NCBI GenBank assembly: GCA_049366815.1
Contig: JBMNCO010000107.1
Coordinates: 1 to 52,629, forward strand
Reading direction: 5' to 3'
Source: CAYNYM01 sp049366815
Lineage (GTDB): Bacteria > Desulfobacterota > DSM-4660 > Desulfatiglandales > HGW-15
Length of the DNA stretch: 52,629 nucleotides
A program made the translations under genes and the position numbers. Below, one piece after another: positions 17,765-26,387 of this stretch (position 1 is its first letter; each line of letters opens with the position of its first letter). Below the pieces are notes generated by a model. The model saw only the letters and a program-made list of their open reading frames with translations, searched no databases and had not been told where the DNA came from.

Positions 17765-19651
17765 TCACACCTCCGATATCTTTGCCTTGAGGCCAAAAGG
17801 GGAAAATGCGACCCCGTCTCCCTTATAGAACTTACTGAAAAACTCATAATACTCGAGCCGCATGGACTGTATCCCGCAGATAAGACCCTCAAAGCCGATG
17901 ATAAAGATGTTCCCGCAAACCAGGACAGCCACGGCCGCCGGGGATTTCAGGGACGGATCAGCCAGGCCCGCAAGTGTGTACGTGACTATGCTCAATCCCG
18001 CATGGGAGAGGGCAAAGGCGCCCACCCTGATAAAGGAGACCGTGTTGGCGAACATACCGAGGGCGATTTCCACAATCTCCATGACCGTCTCGGTCACGTA
18101 TTCGGCCATGTCATGGGGGCGGGCAACCTGGAAAAGGATCGGGCCGAGGATGCCCCGCAGGGAAAAGACGACGAGAGGCAGGACGATGAAAGCGCCGGTT
18201 TCCCACAGTGCAGCGCTCTGCTGATCATTGATATACCGGACAGCCATAAAGACGACAGCGCCATAGAGTATCAGGATCGCCACACCCCTCTTTCCCATGA
18301 TCGCCTCCTGATAATCGGCATTGATGAAGGCATTGATGATGTTGACACACAGGCCGACTGCAATGACTATGGCGCCCAGGAGAACGGTCACGGAAAAGAG
18401 ATGCATAATGTTTCCCGCGGGATGAATCCAGAGTGCGGGAATGAGATGCTCGCTGGAGAAGAGGCTGCCGTAGAGTATTCCGCAAAAGGCGGCCCACAGG
18501 CCGCAGGCGATCAGGATGCCCCCGGCCTGACCAAGTTGCTCCTGCGCCTTCTTCTTGGCCATACACTTCAGAATGAGTCCCGCCAGGGCCAGAACCAACC
18601 CCTGCCCCAGGTCACCGAACATCAGGCCAAAGACGAGTACGAAGGTTAGGGCGGCAAGGGGGGTAGGATCGATCTCGCTGTTGGCAGGCATGCCCATCGT
18701 CCTGACAATCAGCTCAAAAGGTTTGAACAGACGGCTATTCATCATGCGAACAGGCGCGTTGGGGTCTCGCTCTTCATGGAAGATGAACCGTTCACCACAG
18801 CTCTCTCGAAGAATCGCGATAAGCCTCTCTTTGTCCTTTGCGTCCATCCACCCCGTGATGAACATGGCCTTTTCCGAAAACAGCGAATTGCGCATGGCCT
18901 TCAGGATTTCCTCGTATCCTCTGTACGCGTGGTACAATTGTTTGAGCGCCGGCCCCATTTCTTTCCTGACGCCATCGGTGTAACTCTCGAGGACATCCAG
19001 CCTGAGCTTCAGTGTGGCTTTACGTTTTTTCAGGTTTTCAAGAGACAGCCCACTGATCTCGCCGGTCTTTTCGAGAAACCCATAACCCTTAAGAACATCG
19101 AGCATTCGTGGCACAGCCTGGGGCAGAGAGGCGCCGAGCACATAACAGCCCGTCCCGGCCAGCACGAACGGGTCATCCACACGCAAATCGGGAACCTTCT
19201 CAGAGACCTGGCCAAAGACCACCCGAAGGAGTCGTGCCTTCTTTATCGCCCCGGAATCAATCCCTATCCGATTCAGTGCTTCGACACATTCCAACTGTTC
19301 TGCGACAACAGATGCTTCCACCTGAATTCTGTTGCTCAAGCGCCGCAAACGCTCCATGATCTTTTTCGCATGGGAAACAAACGCAGCATCCTGATCTGTG
19401 TCGCGCGTCTTTTCCGGAAAAGCCGCCTCCCCGGCCTCGACCTGAAGGGCATTTAAAACAAAACCGATCCCGGCGAGGATATCCCCCGCCCTCCCTTCCT
19501 CCTCCGAAATCCCCGTCTCAGCGAATACATCACCTGTCTGCAGGCGCACCAGGTGGATGATTTCCGCCCGGCCCAAGCGGGTATAGACCCTCGGCCCGCA
19601 TGTCTTTTCAACAGCGATTGTCACTTTCCTGATAGCCGACTTGACAAACAT
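17765..19651 (-). CDS. ntpI: V/A-type ATP synthase subunit I (membrane stator)
   Basis: 628 residues. A cytoplasmic helical half (1 to ~330; coiled coil around KKRKATLKLRLDVLESYTDG) is followed by a C-terminal membrane half with 7-8 spans (PLAALTFVLVFGLMFGDLGQG onward). The essential Arg for ion translocation is visible as Arg542 in NTVSFIRVGAFALSHAG, and the last span carries FEGLICGIQSMRLEYYEFF. Length is typical. One base separates its stop from the K start. Confidence 0.95.
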   Translation of the reverse strand: MFVKSAIRKVTIAVEKTCGPRVYTRLGRAEIIHLVRLQTGDVFAETGISEEEGRAGDILAGIGFVLNALQVEAGEAAFPEKTRDTDQDAAFVSHAKKIMERLRRLSNRIQVEASVVAEQLECVEALNRIGIDSGAIKKARLLRVVFGQVSEKVPDLRVDDPFVLAGTGCYVLGASLPQAVPRMLDVLKGYGFLEKTGEISGLSLENLKKRKATLKLRLDVLESYTDGVRKEMGPALKQLYHAYRGYEEILKAMRNSLFSEKAMFITGWMDAKDKERLIAILRESCGERFIFHEERDPNAPVRMMNSRLFKPFELIVRTMGMPANSEIDPTPLAALTFVLVFGLMFGDLGQGLVLALAGLILKCMAKKKAQEQLGQAGGILIACGLWAAFCGILYGSLFSSEHLIPALWIHPAGNIMHLFSVTVLLGAIVIAVGLCVNIINAFINADYQEAIMGKRGVAILILYGAVVFMAVRYINDQQSAALWETGAFIVLPLVVFSLRGILGPILFQVARPHDMAEYVTETVMEIVEIALGMFANTVSFIRVGAFALSHAGLSIVTYTLAGLADPSLKSPAAVAVLVCGNIFIIGFEGLICGIQSMRLEYYEFFSKFYKGDGVAFSPFGLKAKISEV

Positions 19652-19656
19652 TGGCG

Positions 19657-20610
19657 TTACCTGTTGCAGACTATCTCATTGATGATACGTTCCGGTGAAA
19701 AACCGAACCGTCTTCCCTCGATGATCTTAAACAGGTTTCTGATCTGGTAGAAGAGGAGCCACAGATATGCAGCCACACAGTAGATGGAATGAAAATCCCG
19801 ATGGAACATGGACGAGATCCAGTTGTAATAGTACCTTTCCAAATAATGCTCGATATCAAAAACGGAAGGTTCCTGGGCGCAACCTGACCGCAATTGTTCG
19901 AGATGAATATGCAGCGCGTCCTCAACAATCCCCATTTGAACCCTGGGCTTCCCGTCAAAGGCGTCATGAAACCTATCGAGGAAAGAACCTATCTTTTCGT
20001 CGTCCCACTGATAGGTCTTCCTCAGCCGCAAAGACAGGATTGTTGAAGTGACGGCGACCCTTCTTTCTATGAGTTTTTGAAAGTCTTGCCTTTCCCCGCG
20101 CGCAAACGACTTTGAAGCGGCGTAGAGATTTCTAGCAGCGCAAAAATCCACGCGGATTTCCATCTGTTCGTAACTTGATATATCTTCGAAGACGTCGGCG
20201 AGGTAGGTGTCTGTGAAAGACGGCCGGATATCCTGCAGGGTGATCATTTTGGAGAGCAGGCTTCGTTTGAGAGTGGCATGAGATCCGATATCATACCATT
20301 GTTCAAGCCCCTCCAGTCCGAAGGCCTTTGCCAGGATGAGCTTGGCGTTGAAAACCTCAAACTGTCGTAAGAATGCCAGAAAAAGAGGGGCATATGTTCT
20401 GTTTGCTTCGATTAGAGGGAAGATGCCGTAGATCTGCTCTCGAAAAACGATCTCCTCTTCCGCAACAGGGTCAGCGGTGTTTTTGCTCTGATCATGCAAA
20501 GCCTCGCGCTGATTCTCGGCCAGGGAAGCAAAGTCCTTAAAAGACAGGAGGCGGCTCCTCATGGCGTAGATTCTGGCATGAAGGTTGGCTTTGTCGGCAT
20601 AATCGCGCAT
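19657..20610 (-). CDS. ntpC: V/A-type ATP synthase subunit C (AC39/d-like)
   Basis: 317 residues, all helical, of the V-ATPase d/AC39 family, the socket that joins the D-F rotor shaft to the K ring. Recognisable pieces: YANLHARIYAMRSRLL-like start, EQWYDIGSHATLKRSLL, and the C-terminal YLWLLFYQIRNLFKIIEGRRFG, in which RN...I..G is the family signature. It lies 5 bp upstream of subunit I. Confidence 0.88.
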   Translation of the reverse strand: MRDYADKANLHARIYAMRSRLLSFKDFASLAENQREALHDQSKNTADPVAEEEIVFREQIYGIFPLIEANRTYAPLFLAFLRQFEVFNAKLILAKAFGLEGLEQWYDIGSHATLKRSLLSKMITLQDIRPSFTDTYLADVFEDISSYEQMEIRVDFCAARNLYAASKSFARGERQDFQKLIERRVAVTSTILSLRLRKTYQWDDEKIGSFLDRFHDAFDGKPRVQMGIVEDALHIHLEQLRSGCAQEPSVFDIEHYLERYYYNWISSMFHRDFHSIYCVAAYLWLLFYQIRNLFKIIEGRRFGFSPERIINEIVCNR

Positions 20611-20616
20611 CGTTCC

Positions 20617-20925
20617 TCACCCGGTAAGGAGAATTGCAGCGATCCTTTCTTTTATGGCATCGACTGTGGCCGAATCCTGAAAAAGGGTTTCATATTCTCT
20701 TTCTGCTGTCTTGGATGCTTCCTCAATTTGATTATTTAAGGCGTGAAGGGTTTGTGTCAGTCTGTCCTGTTCTTTTTTGATAATGAACTCATGGACACGG
20801 TCCTTTTCTTCTTCAAGGGTGCGCCGATGTGCCTCGATATTCTTTTGAGAGATCTCCTCAGCCCGTTGGATGTCCTTGGCGGACCGCTTTTCGATATCCA
20901 TGATCCGGGTAATCACGTCCACCAT
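20617..20925 (-). CDS. V/A-type ATP synthase subunit H/G-like (peripheral stalk coiled coil)
   Basis: 102 residues, almost entirely coiled coil (VITRIMDIEKRSAKDIQRAE...AHRRTLEEEKDRVHEFIIKK), the expected partner of subunit E. GGGAG lies 8 bp before the ATG. It is the first gene of the operon, so transcription should start in 20926-21087. That stretch contains a TACAAT-like -10 but no convincing -35. Naming between H and G differs among genomes. Confidence 0.8.
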   Translation of the reverse strand: MVDVITRIMDIEKRSAKDIQRAEEISQKNIEAHRRTLEEEKDRVHEFIIKKEQDRLTQTLHALNNQIEEASKTAEREYETLFQDSATVDAIKERIAAILLTG

Positions 20926-21087
20926 TTGGATTCTCCCTCATCAAGACGGAATAAAATATTGTCTTCAGGTTATGGACACATTTTGAGGCTTTTCCATGTA
21001 TTGTAGCCGTCCGGCAGACCGCTCGCATTACGATCTGAAGTTTGAATATTCACACCGCCGTAAGCCTCATGGGGCTTGATTGATCTT

Positions 21088-21525
21088 TCAAGCCTCTTTC
21101 TCGTACCCTAAGGCAGTATAAAAAATAGCCCGATCATAGAACAGGGTCACACGGTTGTTCAATTCCAGGGCCCGGTGTAATTCCAAGGCCGTGTCCAAAA
21201 GACCATCGTTAACCACCTTGAGCCACAAGACTCTTTTGGTGATAATGATGGCCTGTATCACCTCGGACAGGGCAAACCCCTCCCCTCGTCGCTCTTGACC
21301 CAGGGCGGTATATTCCTTGGCAATATCTTCCTTAGTGGTATCATAGGCTATCCATCGGCCAAGCGTTTTGTAGACCCTATAGGATCTCCGGTAGAGTGCA
21401 TCAGGATCAAAATTATGATAGGTAGGCGTGTCATGGTGTTGTTGCACAAGAAGCAGCCATTGTTGAGTGAGCTTATCGGCATTTCGCTCAATCAAATCCA
21501 CCAATTGTTGAGAAATAAACATCAT
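21088..21525 (-). CDS. RsbRD N-terminal-like helical protein
   Basis: 145 residues from ATG 21525, chosen for AAGGAGG 7 bp upstream. All-helical single domain resembling the N-terminal domain of RsbR/RsbT co-antagonists (LVDLIERNADKLTQQWLLLV, GEGFALSEVIQAIIITKRVLW, ALELNNRVTLFYDRAIFYTALG). Stand-alone copies are common in Desulfobacterota, where they are thought to be sensor modules; no kinase or STAS domain is attached. It lies upstream of, and parallel to, the ATPase operon, with about 160 bp between them. Confidence 0.65.
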   Translation of the reverse strand: MMFISQQLVDLIERNADKLTQQWLLLVQQHHDTPTYHNFDPDALYRRSYRVYKTLGRWIAYDTTKEDIAKEYTALGQERRGEGFALSEVIQAIIITKRVLWLKVVNDGLLDTALELHRALELNNRVTLFYDRAIFYTALGYEKEA

Positions 21526-22093
21526 TGTCGGCCTCCTTTCTTTAATTTGAAGAAGCTGAAACAGGGTTAAAATCACGCCGTTTAATTTTGGCGTCGAGAC
21601 TGGAGTAGAGGACCATTTTTACCCGCCCCTTCAATTAAAAAATAACTGAATTAATCCTGAAAATCAAATTTTAATTCAAAACTTATAAATTAATTCTCAT
21701 CCGGAAATGCGCGTTCCCGGATTCGCGCTCACAGCCCTCAGCGATCAACGGAAGTTATGCGGAGACAAGGCACTCAGACTGAGCGCTGAATGCTGACGAC
21801 GGTGGACCGCTCCATCCACAAATCATGTGTTTCCGGATGGAAGCAAGCTCGATGCAAAAACAGAACTTGCCGGTATCCCGCGTTTGAAAGGTTTTATAAA
21901 ACCGGGCAGAGGATAGGCGTTTTGCCCAAAATCCGTTTAAATTGCAGGGCAATGGGAATGGAAACAGCACGAGACAGGGATCAAGGAAAGTGTTGCTCTT
22001 TGAAATACTTAGAAGTCGGTTGGAGGATGGTAGAATTCGTCCGGTCCCGGCCGCTGCATATAGAATTGTTGAATGCCTAAGCATTTCATGTTT
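21526..22093. other. Gene-free stretch, no clear feature
   Basis: This 568-bp gap starts with an AT-rich tract (about 21630-21700) that probably carries the promoter of the minus-strand gene ending at 21088. The remainder has only short overlapping frames without ribosome-binding sites. A plus-strand frame reading VLLFEILRSRLEDGRIRPVPAAAYRIVECL (about 21990-22080) looks mildly protein-like and could be a gene fossil, but I cannot name it. Confidence 0.4.
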
Positions 22094-22312
22094 TCATAAG
22101 CTCCACGGAATCAAATTTTTTATATTAAGGCATGGAAGTAGGGCAAAGTCGTTGACCGTGCGCTGACTATCTTCTTTCACAGATTCACAAGCGTCAAACT
22201 CTTCACAGTGAAAGACCGGCGTCCGGCCTCTCATATTTCTTTTGAGTGAGAAACACTCCGATTGATGAATACACGTGCTGCAAAGCCCTCGCACCTCCAA
22301 TTCCGTAACCAT
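22094..22312 (-). CDS. Small Cys-rich protein of unknown function
   Basis: 72 residues from ATG 22312, which has AAGGAG 8 bp upstream. The N-terminal half carries GLCSTCIHQSECFSLK and then VFHCEEFDAC, i.e. two CxxC-like pairs plus HCEEF, a zinc-ribbon-like or iron-binding arrangement. Tiny proteins of this pattern recur in Desulfobacterota without an assigned role. It is the third small gene downstream of the sigma-54 promoter at 23261. Copy C of the palindromic element separates it from the gene before it. Confidence 0.65.
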   Translation of the reverse strand: MVTELEVRGLCSTCIHQSECFSLKRNMRGRTPVFHCEEFDACESVKEDSQRTVNDFALLPCLNIKNLIPWSL

Positions 22313-22358
22313 TGATATTCTCCTTTTCTTCGTAGTCACATTTGGCGATTCGCATGAA

Positions 22359-22422
22359 TTTAGCCCTTTCCAATAACTGTGTGGAAATCATGATTTCCTT
22401 TCGAATTTTTCAAAGGGCTAAA
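22359..22422 (-). repeat. Palindromic element, copy C (intact, 64 bp)
   Basis: Terminal inverted repeats TTTAGCCCTTT (22359-22369) and AAAGGGCTAAA (22412-22422) flank a central palindrome GGAAATCATGATTTCC. On the minus strand the element carries AAAGGA followed 5 bp later by ATG, so it starts an ORF MISTQLLERAKF. It lies between two small genes. Confidence 0.9.
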
Positions 22423-22442
22423 AGTGTTACGGCGATTCAAGT

Positions 22443-22871
22443 TTATACCATGGTTGGAAGTCTGATTTCTGAACAAAGTCTTTTCAAGGCCTTGCCAAAA
22501 AAAGGCGGTTGAGGTGTCGTTATTAACTTTTCGGCAACTTTTCGTATTGAACTATTTATCTCATTATTCAAACCACCTCGGACGTTTTTCGCCAACTGAG
22601 TTAATGCGTCCCCGGCAAGCACCCTGGCGTCGTAGTAAATATTGTCATCATCCAGCATGCTGAGTACCTGAAACACCAATTCATCGGACGCATTTTCTAT
22701 CTCTCCGACTCGCTTCAGCACCTCCTCACGAAGCCGCCAGTTTCCCTTGTATTTCAGTATCCGAACGAGACCGGGTTGACATTCTGTTAATTTTCCGTTG
22801 TCGGCCAGTTGACCAAAGACCTCTAGAACTGATCCCCAATCGCCAAGGTCTCCAAAGGGGTCATGATTCAC
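22443..22871 (-). CDS. Small HEAT-repeat-like protein
   Basis: 142 residues, starting at GTG 22871 with AAAGGAG 7 bp upstream. All-helical; segments such as NWRLREEVLKRVGEIENASDE and DDDNIYYDARVLAGDALTQL resemble HEAT/armadillo repeats. No catalytic motif, signal peptide or membrane span is visible. It sits between the two other small genes of this group and is probably co-transcribed with the gene ending at 22947. A protein-interaction role is inferred from the fold only. Confidence 0.7.
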   Translation of the reverse strand: MNHDPFGDLGDWGSVLEVFGQLADNGKLTECQPGLVRILKYKGNWRLREEVLKRVGEIENASDELVFQVLSMLDDDNIYYDARVLAGDALTQLAKNVRGGLNNEINSSIRKVAEKLITTPQPPFFGKALKRLCSEIRLPTMV

Positions 22872-22946
22872 AGAGTTGCTCCTTTCCTAAGAAGCCGATT
22901 TCTTCAAGCACTTCTATTTAATAATGTCGACAATGGCTGCGATTAG

Positions 22947-23177
22947 TCAATTGTCGGGCCAAAATTCATCCATATACTCTGAGTAGGTATCCATTTGAAT
23001 TTTTGTAAGGCTTTGATTACATTTCTGTTTTATAGAATGAACGACGATCGGGTCGAAAAGGCTCCTCTCGAGACGTTTGACCTTGCCTTCAGGTGTAATG
23101 AGTAAAAAGTGAGCCTCTCCGTTATCATCCAGAACAATAAAGGGCTTGCCGGTGGCCTTATTCTTGACCAGCTCCAT
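22947..23177 (-). CDS. Small conserved-looking protein, first gene behind a sigma-54 promoter
   Basis: 76 residues; GGAGG lies 8 bp before ATG 23177. The product (ELVKNKATGKPFIVLDDNGE, then LFDPIVVHSIKQKC) is a mixed beta-alpha polypeptide with no family I recognise. Its position about 85 bp downstream of a canonical -24/-12 promoter makes expression under sigma-54 control likely. Confidence 0.65.
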   Translation of the reverse strand: MELVKNKATGKPFIVLDDNGEAHFLLITPEGKVKRLERSLFDPIVVHSIKQKCNQSLTKIQMDTYSEYMDEFWPDN

Positions 23178-23260
23178 CTGAAATACCTCCGAGCCTGTTT
23201 TTCGACTTGATCAGAACAGGACTTGATATGTTTTGCGCTGTTCTCTAGTGTTCTATCTAA

Positions 23261-23275
23261 GCAAGGAGGGTGCCA
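23261..23275 (-). promoter_or_regulatory. Sigma-54 (-24/-12) promoter
   Basis: On the minus strand the sequence reads TGGCAC-N5-TTGC, with GG and GC exactly 10 bp apart, an exact match to the RpoN consensus core. It is in the 279-bp gap between the activator gene (stop at 23457) and the small gene starting at 23177, and drives transcription towards the small genes. Confidence 0.8.
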
Positions 23276-23419
23276 AAATGGATAAACGATATAATGCCTT
23301 GATATAATAAGATATTTCAAATAAAGGCTGGCTCAGACAAAAAAATACAAAGGGAAAGGAACGCCCGCCTCATGCCCTATAATTTGAAATAACAGACTGA
23401 ATTTACGGCAAGATTCGAA

Positions 23420-23446
23420 TATGGGCGTTATAGCCCCCTATGGGCG
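23420..23446. promoter_or_regulatory. Possible enhancer (UAS) for the sigma-54 activator
   Basis: TATGGGCG occurs at 23420-23427 and again at 23439-23446 in direct orientation, 19 bp apart. It lies about 150 bp upstream of the -24 box, a usual enhancer distance. No experimental support; inferred from position and repetition. Confidence 0.35.
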
Positions 23447-23456
23447 ATAGTGGCAC

Positions 23457-25289
23457 TTAAGGCCTAGGCATCTTACGAAAAAGAGATCTGCGAGATATCC
23501 CCAATAAGGCGGCGGCCTCCGTTCGATTGCCCCCCGCCTGTCGCAGGGCTTTTGAAATGAGGGACTTTTCCAGTCCGTGGAGGGCCTGAGGGAGGTTCAA
23601 TTCCGTTGTCATGGCCGCCATCCCCAATTCCGGATTGGTTGAAAGGAATTCAAGGTGGCCGAGGGCCACATATCGCTGCAACACATTGCGTAACTCGCGG
23701 ACGTTTCCCGGCCAATCGTACTCCAGGAGAATATCCATTATCCTACCGGGAACACTTATTATTTCGGAACGGGCTTTCATCTCCCGTAAAAAGTGTTCCA
23801 CAAGCAGCGGGATATCCTGTCTGCGGTTGCGCAGTGGCGGCAGTTGAATTTGTATCACCTGGATACGATAAAAAAAATCATTGCGCATATCTCCGCTGGT
23901 GACCTTGTCACTCAAAACCACATTCGATGCCGATATAATACGAAAATCGGGTGAAATGGTCTTCATACTGCCTACGGCCCGGTATCCTCCCCCTTCGATG
24001 GCCCTTAGCAGTTTGGCTTGCATATTTACAGTTAATTCGCCGACTTCATCAAGAAACAAAGTCCCTCCATCGGCCATGTCCAAATAGCCCGGAGAGTCGG
24101 CATAGGCACTGGAGAATGCACCCTTTCGGTGACCGAAAAATTCACGCTCGAACAGAGTCTCCTGGATTGCGCCACAATTCACCGCAATAAATCCTTTGTC
24201 TTTTCTGTGGCCATGGTCATGTATGGCCCGAGCAACCAGTTCTTTGCCGGAACCGGATTCGCCGAATATGGCAACGCTTGCGTCAGTGGCGGCGGCCTTA
24301 AGAATGAGTTCATAGACCTCTTGCATAGCCGGGCATCGGCCCAGAATATCCCCAAGCCGATATCGTTCTTTCAATGAAGATCGCAGCACCCGGTTTTCAT
24401 TGTCTAACTGGTCTGCCATGCGCTGCGCGGCCATCTGCTGTTCTTTAAGTTCGGTGATATCCTTAAATGTCGACAGCAGGGCCGGCTGCCCCTTGAAAGA
24501 AATCGGACTGTGGCAGACCTGCATCCAGATTGTCTTTTCCGATCGGGTAAGGGGATAAACCTCCTCAACCCTGGACTTGATGGTCCTGGTGGCGGCAGCC
24601 CCATAGAGCCGCGCGATCTCGGCGGCATTACCCGCAGGAGGATTGTTCACCAATCCGTCGCGTACATCTCCCGCTGAGGGGACATTAAACAGCCTGCAGA
24701 ATGCCGGATTCACATAACGGAAGCGGGCGTCTTGTACCAGGGACACACCCTCGGCGACCTGTTCGGTAAGCACCCGATAGCGCTCTTCACTCTCCTTAAG
24801 CGCCTCCTCCGAACGTTTTAACCACAAGACCTTGCTCAAACGCTCGCCGATGGCTCTCAAAAGCTGTTCTTCCTCTTCCAGGAACGGACCTTCTTCCACC
24901 CCCGGAGGCGTCTGGATATAATAAACATCAACGTCGCCGACGTGTTTGCCATTCAAAACAATTTTCGTGTTTTGTCGCCAGCGCGTCAGTTTGAAATGCT
25001 TGGAGGTATATTCCTGGCCATCCAGCTTGATACGCGCGCAGGCATTGTCAGGATACTGCCAGGCTGTTGGAATGAGTTCAACGGCGCGCTGCATTATCCA
25101 TGAGAGGGATACGTCTTGATTTTCAAAAAGGTTGGAAATACCGTACAGGCAGTTCAGTTCCTTGATCCGTTCGGTCAGGGCCTTCTCGGCGTTAGGCACC
25201 TGAATCGCCTTGGAGAGACCGTTATCCGGCGGTTTTTCATGTTGTCCAGGGAACGGAATATTTTTTTGGCGTTTAGAGCTCATCCGCAC
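23457..25289 (-). CDS. Sigma-54-dependent activator with GAF-like and PAS domains; altered GAFTGA loop
   Basis: 610 residues: N-terminal GAF-like region (~40-155), PAS domain (~165-285), short coiled coil, AAA+ domain (~312-540) with Walker A GESGSGKE (343-350) and Walker B GGTLFLDEVGEL (408-419), then a Fis-type helix-turn-helix (QAGGNRTEAAALLGISRRSLFRKM). No receiver domain, so it is probably ligand- or redox-sensing. The loop that contacts sigma-54, normally GAFTGA, is GAFSSA (390-395). Start is GTG 25289 (AAGGGAG upstream) or ATG 25283. A consensus sigma-54 promoter lies just beyond its stop. The 276 bp upstream (25290-25565) show no other feature. Confidence 0.9.
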   Translation of the reverse strand: MRMSSKRQKNIPFPGQHEKPPDNGLSKAIQVPNAEKALTERIKELNCLYGISNLFENQDVSLSWIMQRAVELIPTAWQYPDNACARIKLDGQEYTSKHFKLTRWRQNTKIVLNGKHVGDVDVYYIQTPPGVEEGPFLEEEEQLLRAIGERLSKVLWLKRSEEALKESEERYRVLTEQVAEGVSLVQDARFRYVNPAFCRLFNVPSAGDVRDGLVNNPPAGNAAEIARLYGAAATRTIKSRVEEVYPLTRSEKTIWMQVCHSPISFKGQPALLSTFKDITELKEQQMAAQRMADQLDNENRVLRSSLKERYRLGDILGRCPAMQEVYELILKAAATDASVAIFGESGSGKELVARAIHDHGHRKDKGFIAVNCGAIQETLFEREFFGHRKGAFSSAYADSPGYLDMADGGTLFLDEVGELTVNMQAKLLRAIEGGGYRAVGSMKTISPDFRIISASNVVLSDKVTSGDMRNDFFYRIQVIQIQLPPLRNRRQDIPLLVEHFLREMKARSEIISVPGRIMDILLEYDWPGNVRELRNVLQRYVALGHLEFLSTNPELGMAAMTTELNLPQALHGLEKSLISKALRQAGGNRTEAAALLGISRRSLFRKMPRP

Positions 25290-25565
25290 TTATTTTGGGC
25301 TCCCTTATTCATCATCATCCCACCACGCCCATGCCTCTAACCTTAACACAAACGCCCGTAAATCACCACAGGTCATGTTACCGACCGATTACCGGGCCAT
25401 GAACAGAGCGCATATTATAGGTCAATCACACGGAAAGAAAATCCTCAAGCCATGACTGCAAAATGTAACCCAATCATTGTTCCCGCAGAAGGCCGCCATG
25501 GAATTTCCAATCCCCCTCAATCCCCGTCCAGAATAGACGATGACGCTTAGAGCAGGGGTTGTGGT

Positions 25566-26378
25566 TCATGCCTGTCTTTCCACAGCGGGCGAAAATGCGA
25601 CAAATTCCGCGCCCAGACTGCTCAGTGCCGCTTTCCCGCGCACGGTCATATCGGAGGTAAACCGAAACTGCTGGGCGCTGTCAACCGGGTAGGCCTTTAT
25701 GCGGTAGTGGGTCCCCCATGGTGTTTCCCGCACAATAACCGAAATGGGGTTATCAACACAAAGGTAGGGACTCGTAAGCGCCACATTTCTGAGCATGTGT
25801 CGCGCGCGCACTGCGTCATGCCGGGGGTCGACATAGAAATCTGCAGCACATTGCAGACGAGTGGTGCCGCTGTTGGCATTTGAGACCGCCTCGGTCCACA
25901 GTCGGGAATGCGGGATGGTCACCCGGTTGTCATCCGGAGTAACCACCTCGACCGTGCGCATCCCCACATGGCGCACCTCACCGTAAACGCCGCCAATCTC
26001 GATCCAGTCCCCATTGCGGTAGGGCTTCTCACTGACCACAAGGATGCCCGCAATCAAACTGCTGACGTAGTCCTTGAGTGCAAATCCCACCGCCAAACCG
26101 ACGGTACCGAGTAGCGCGACCATATTCTGCATCGACGGCTCGATGAGAAGCGGCACGATCATCACCAGCGCCGTGGAAATGAGCAGCAGACGGACCAAGG
26201 GGATGACGGCCAACAAATCCAAGCGCTTCTTGCCGTGGAGCCGGTCGGCGAGTGGGGGCAGGAGGCGTTGGATCGCGATGATCAGTACGGCCGCTACGGC
26301 CACGATGACCACAAGCTCCAATATCGTTTCCCTGTCCAACACCTTCAGAAGGTTTGCTATCGGATTTTCTTCCTTCAT
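25566..26378 (-). CDS. MscS-family mechanosensitive channel
   Basis: 270 residues. Three membrane segments (~20-40, ~58-82, ~85-110) include the pore helix TM3, GTVGLAVGFALKDYVSSLIAG. The MscS beta domain follows (YRNGDWIEIGGVYGEVRHVGMRTVEVVTPDDNRVTIPHSRL) and then a C-terminal alpha/beta domain. This is the compact MscS architecture: a tension-gated osmotic-release channel in the inner membrane. AAGGAGGTGAT precedes ATG 26378. The gene before it ends 10 bp upstream, so the two form an operon. Confidence 0.92.
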   Translation of the reverse strand: MKEENPIANLLKVLDRETILELVVIVAVAAVLIIAIQRLLPPLADRLHGKKRLDLLAVIPLVRLLLISTALVMIVPLLIEPSMQNMVALLGTVGLAVGFALKDYVSSLIAGILVVSEKPYRNGDWIEIGGVYGEVRHVGMRTVEVVTPDDNRVTIPHSRLWTEAVSNANSGTTRLQCAADFYVDPRHDAVRARHMLRNVALTSPYLCVDNPISVIVRETPWGTHYRIKAYPVDSAQQFRFTSDMTVRGKAALSSLGAEFVAFSPAVERQA

Positions 26379-26387
26379 ATCACCTCC

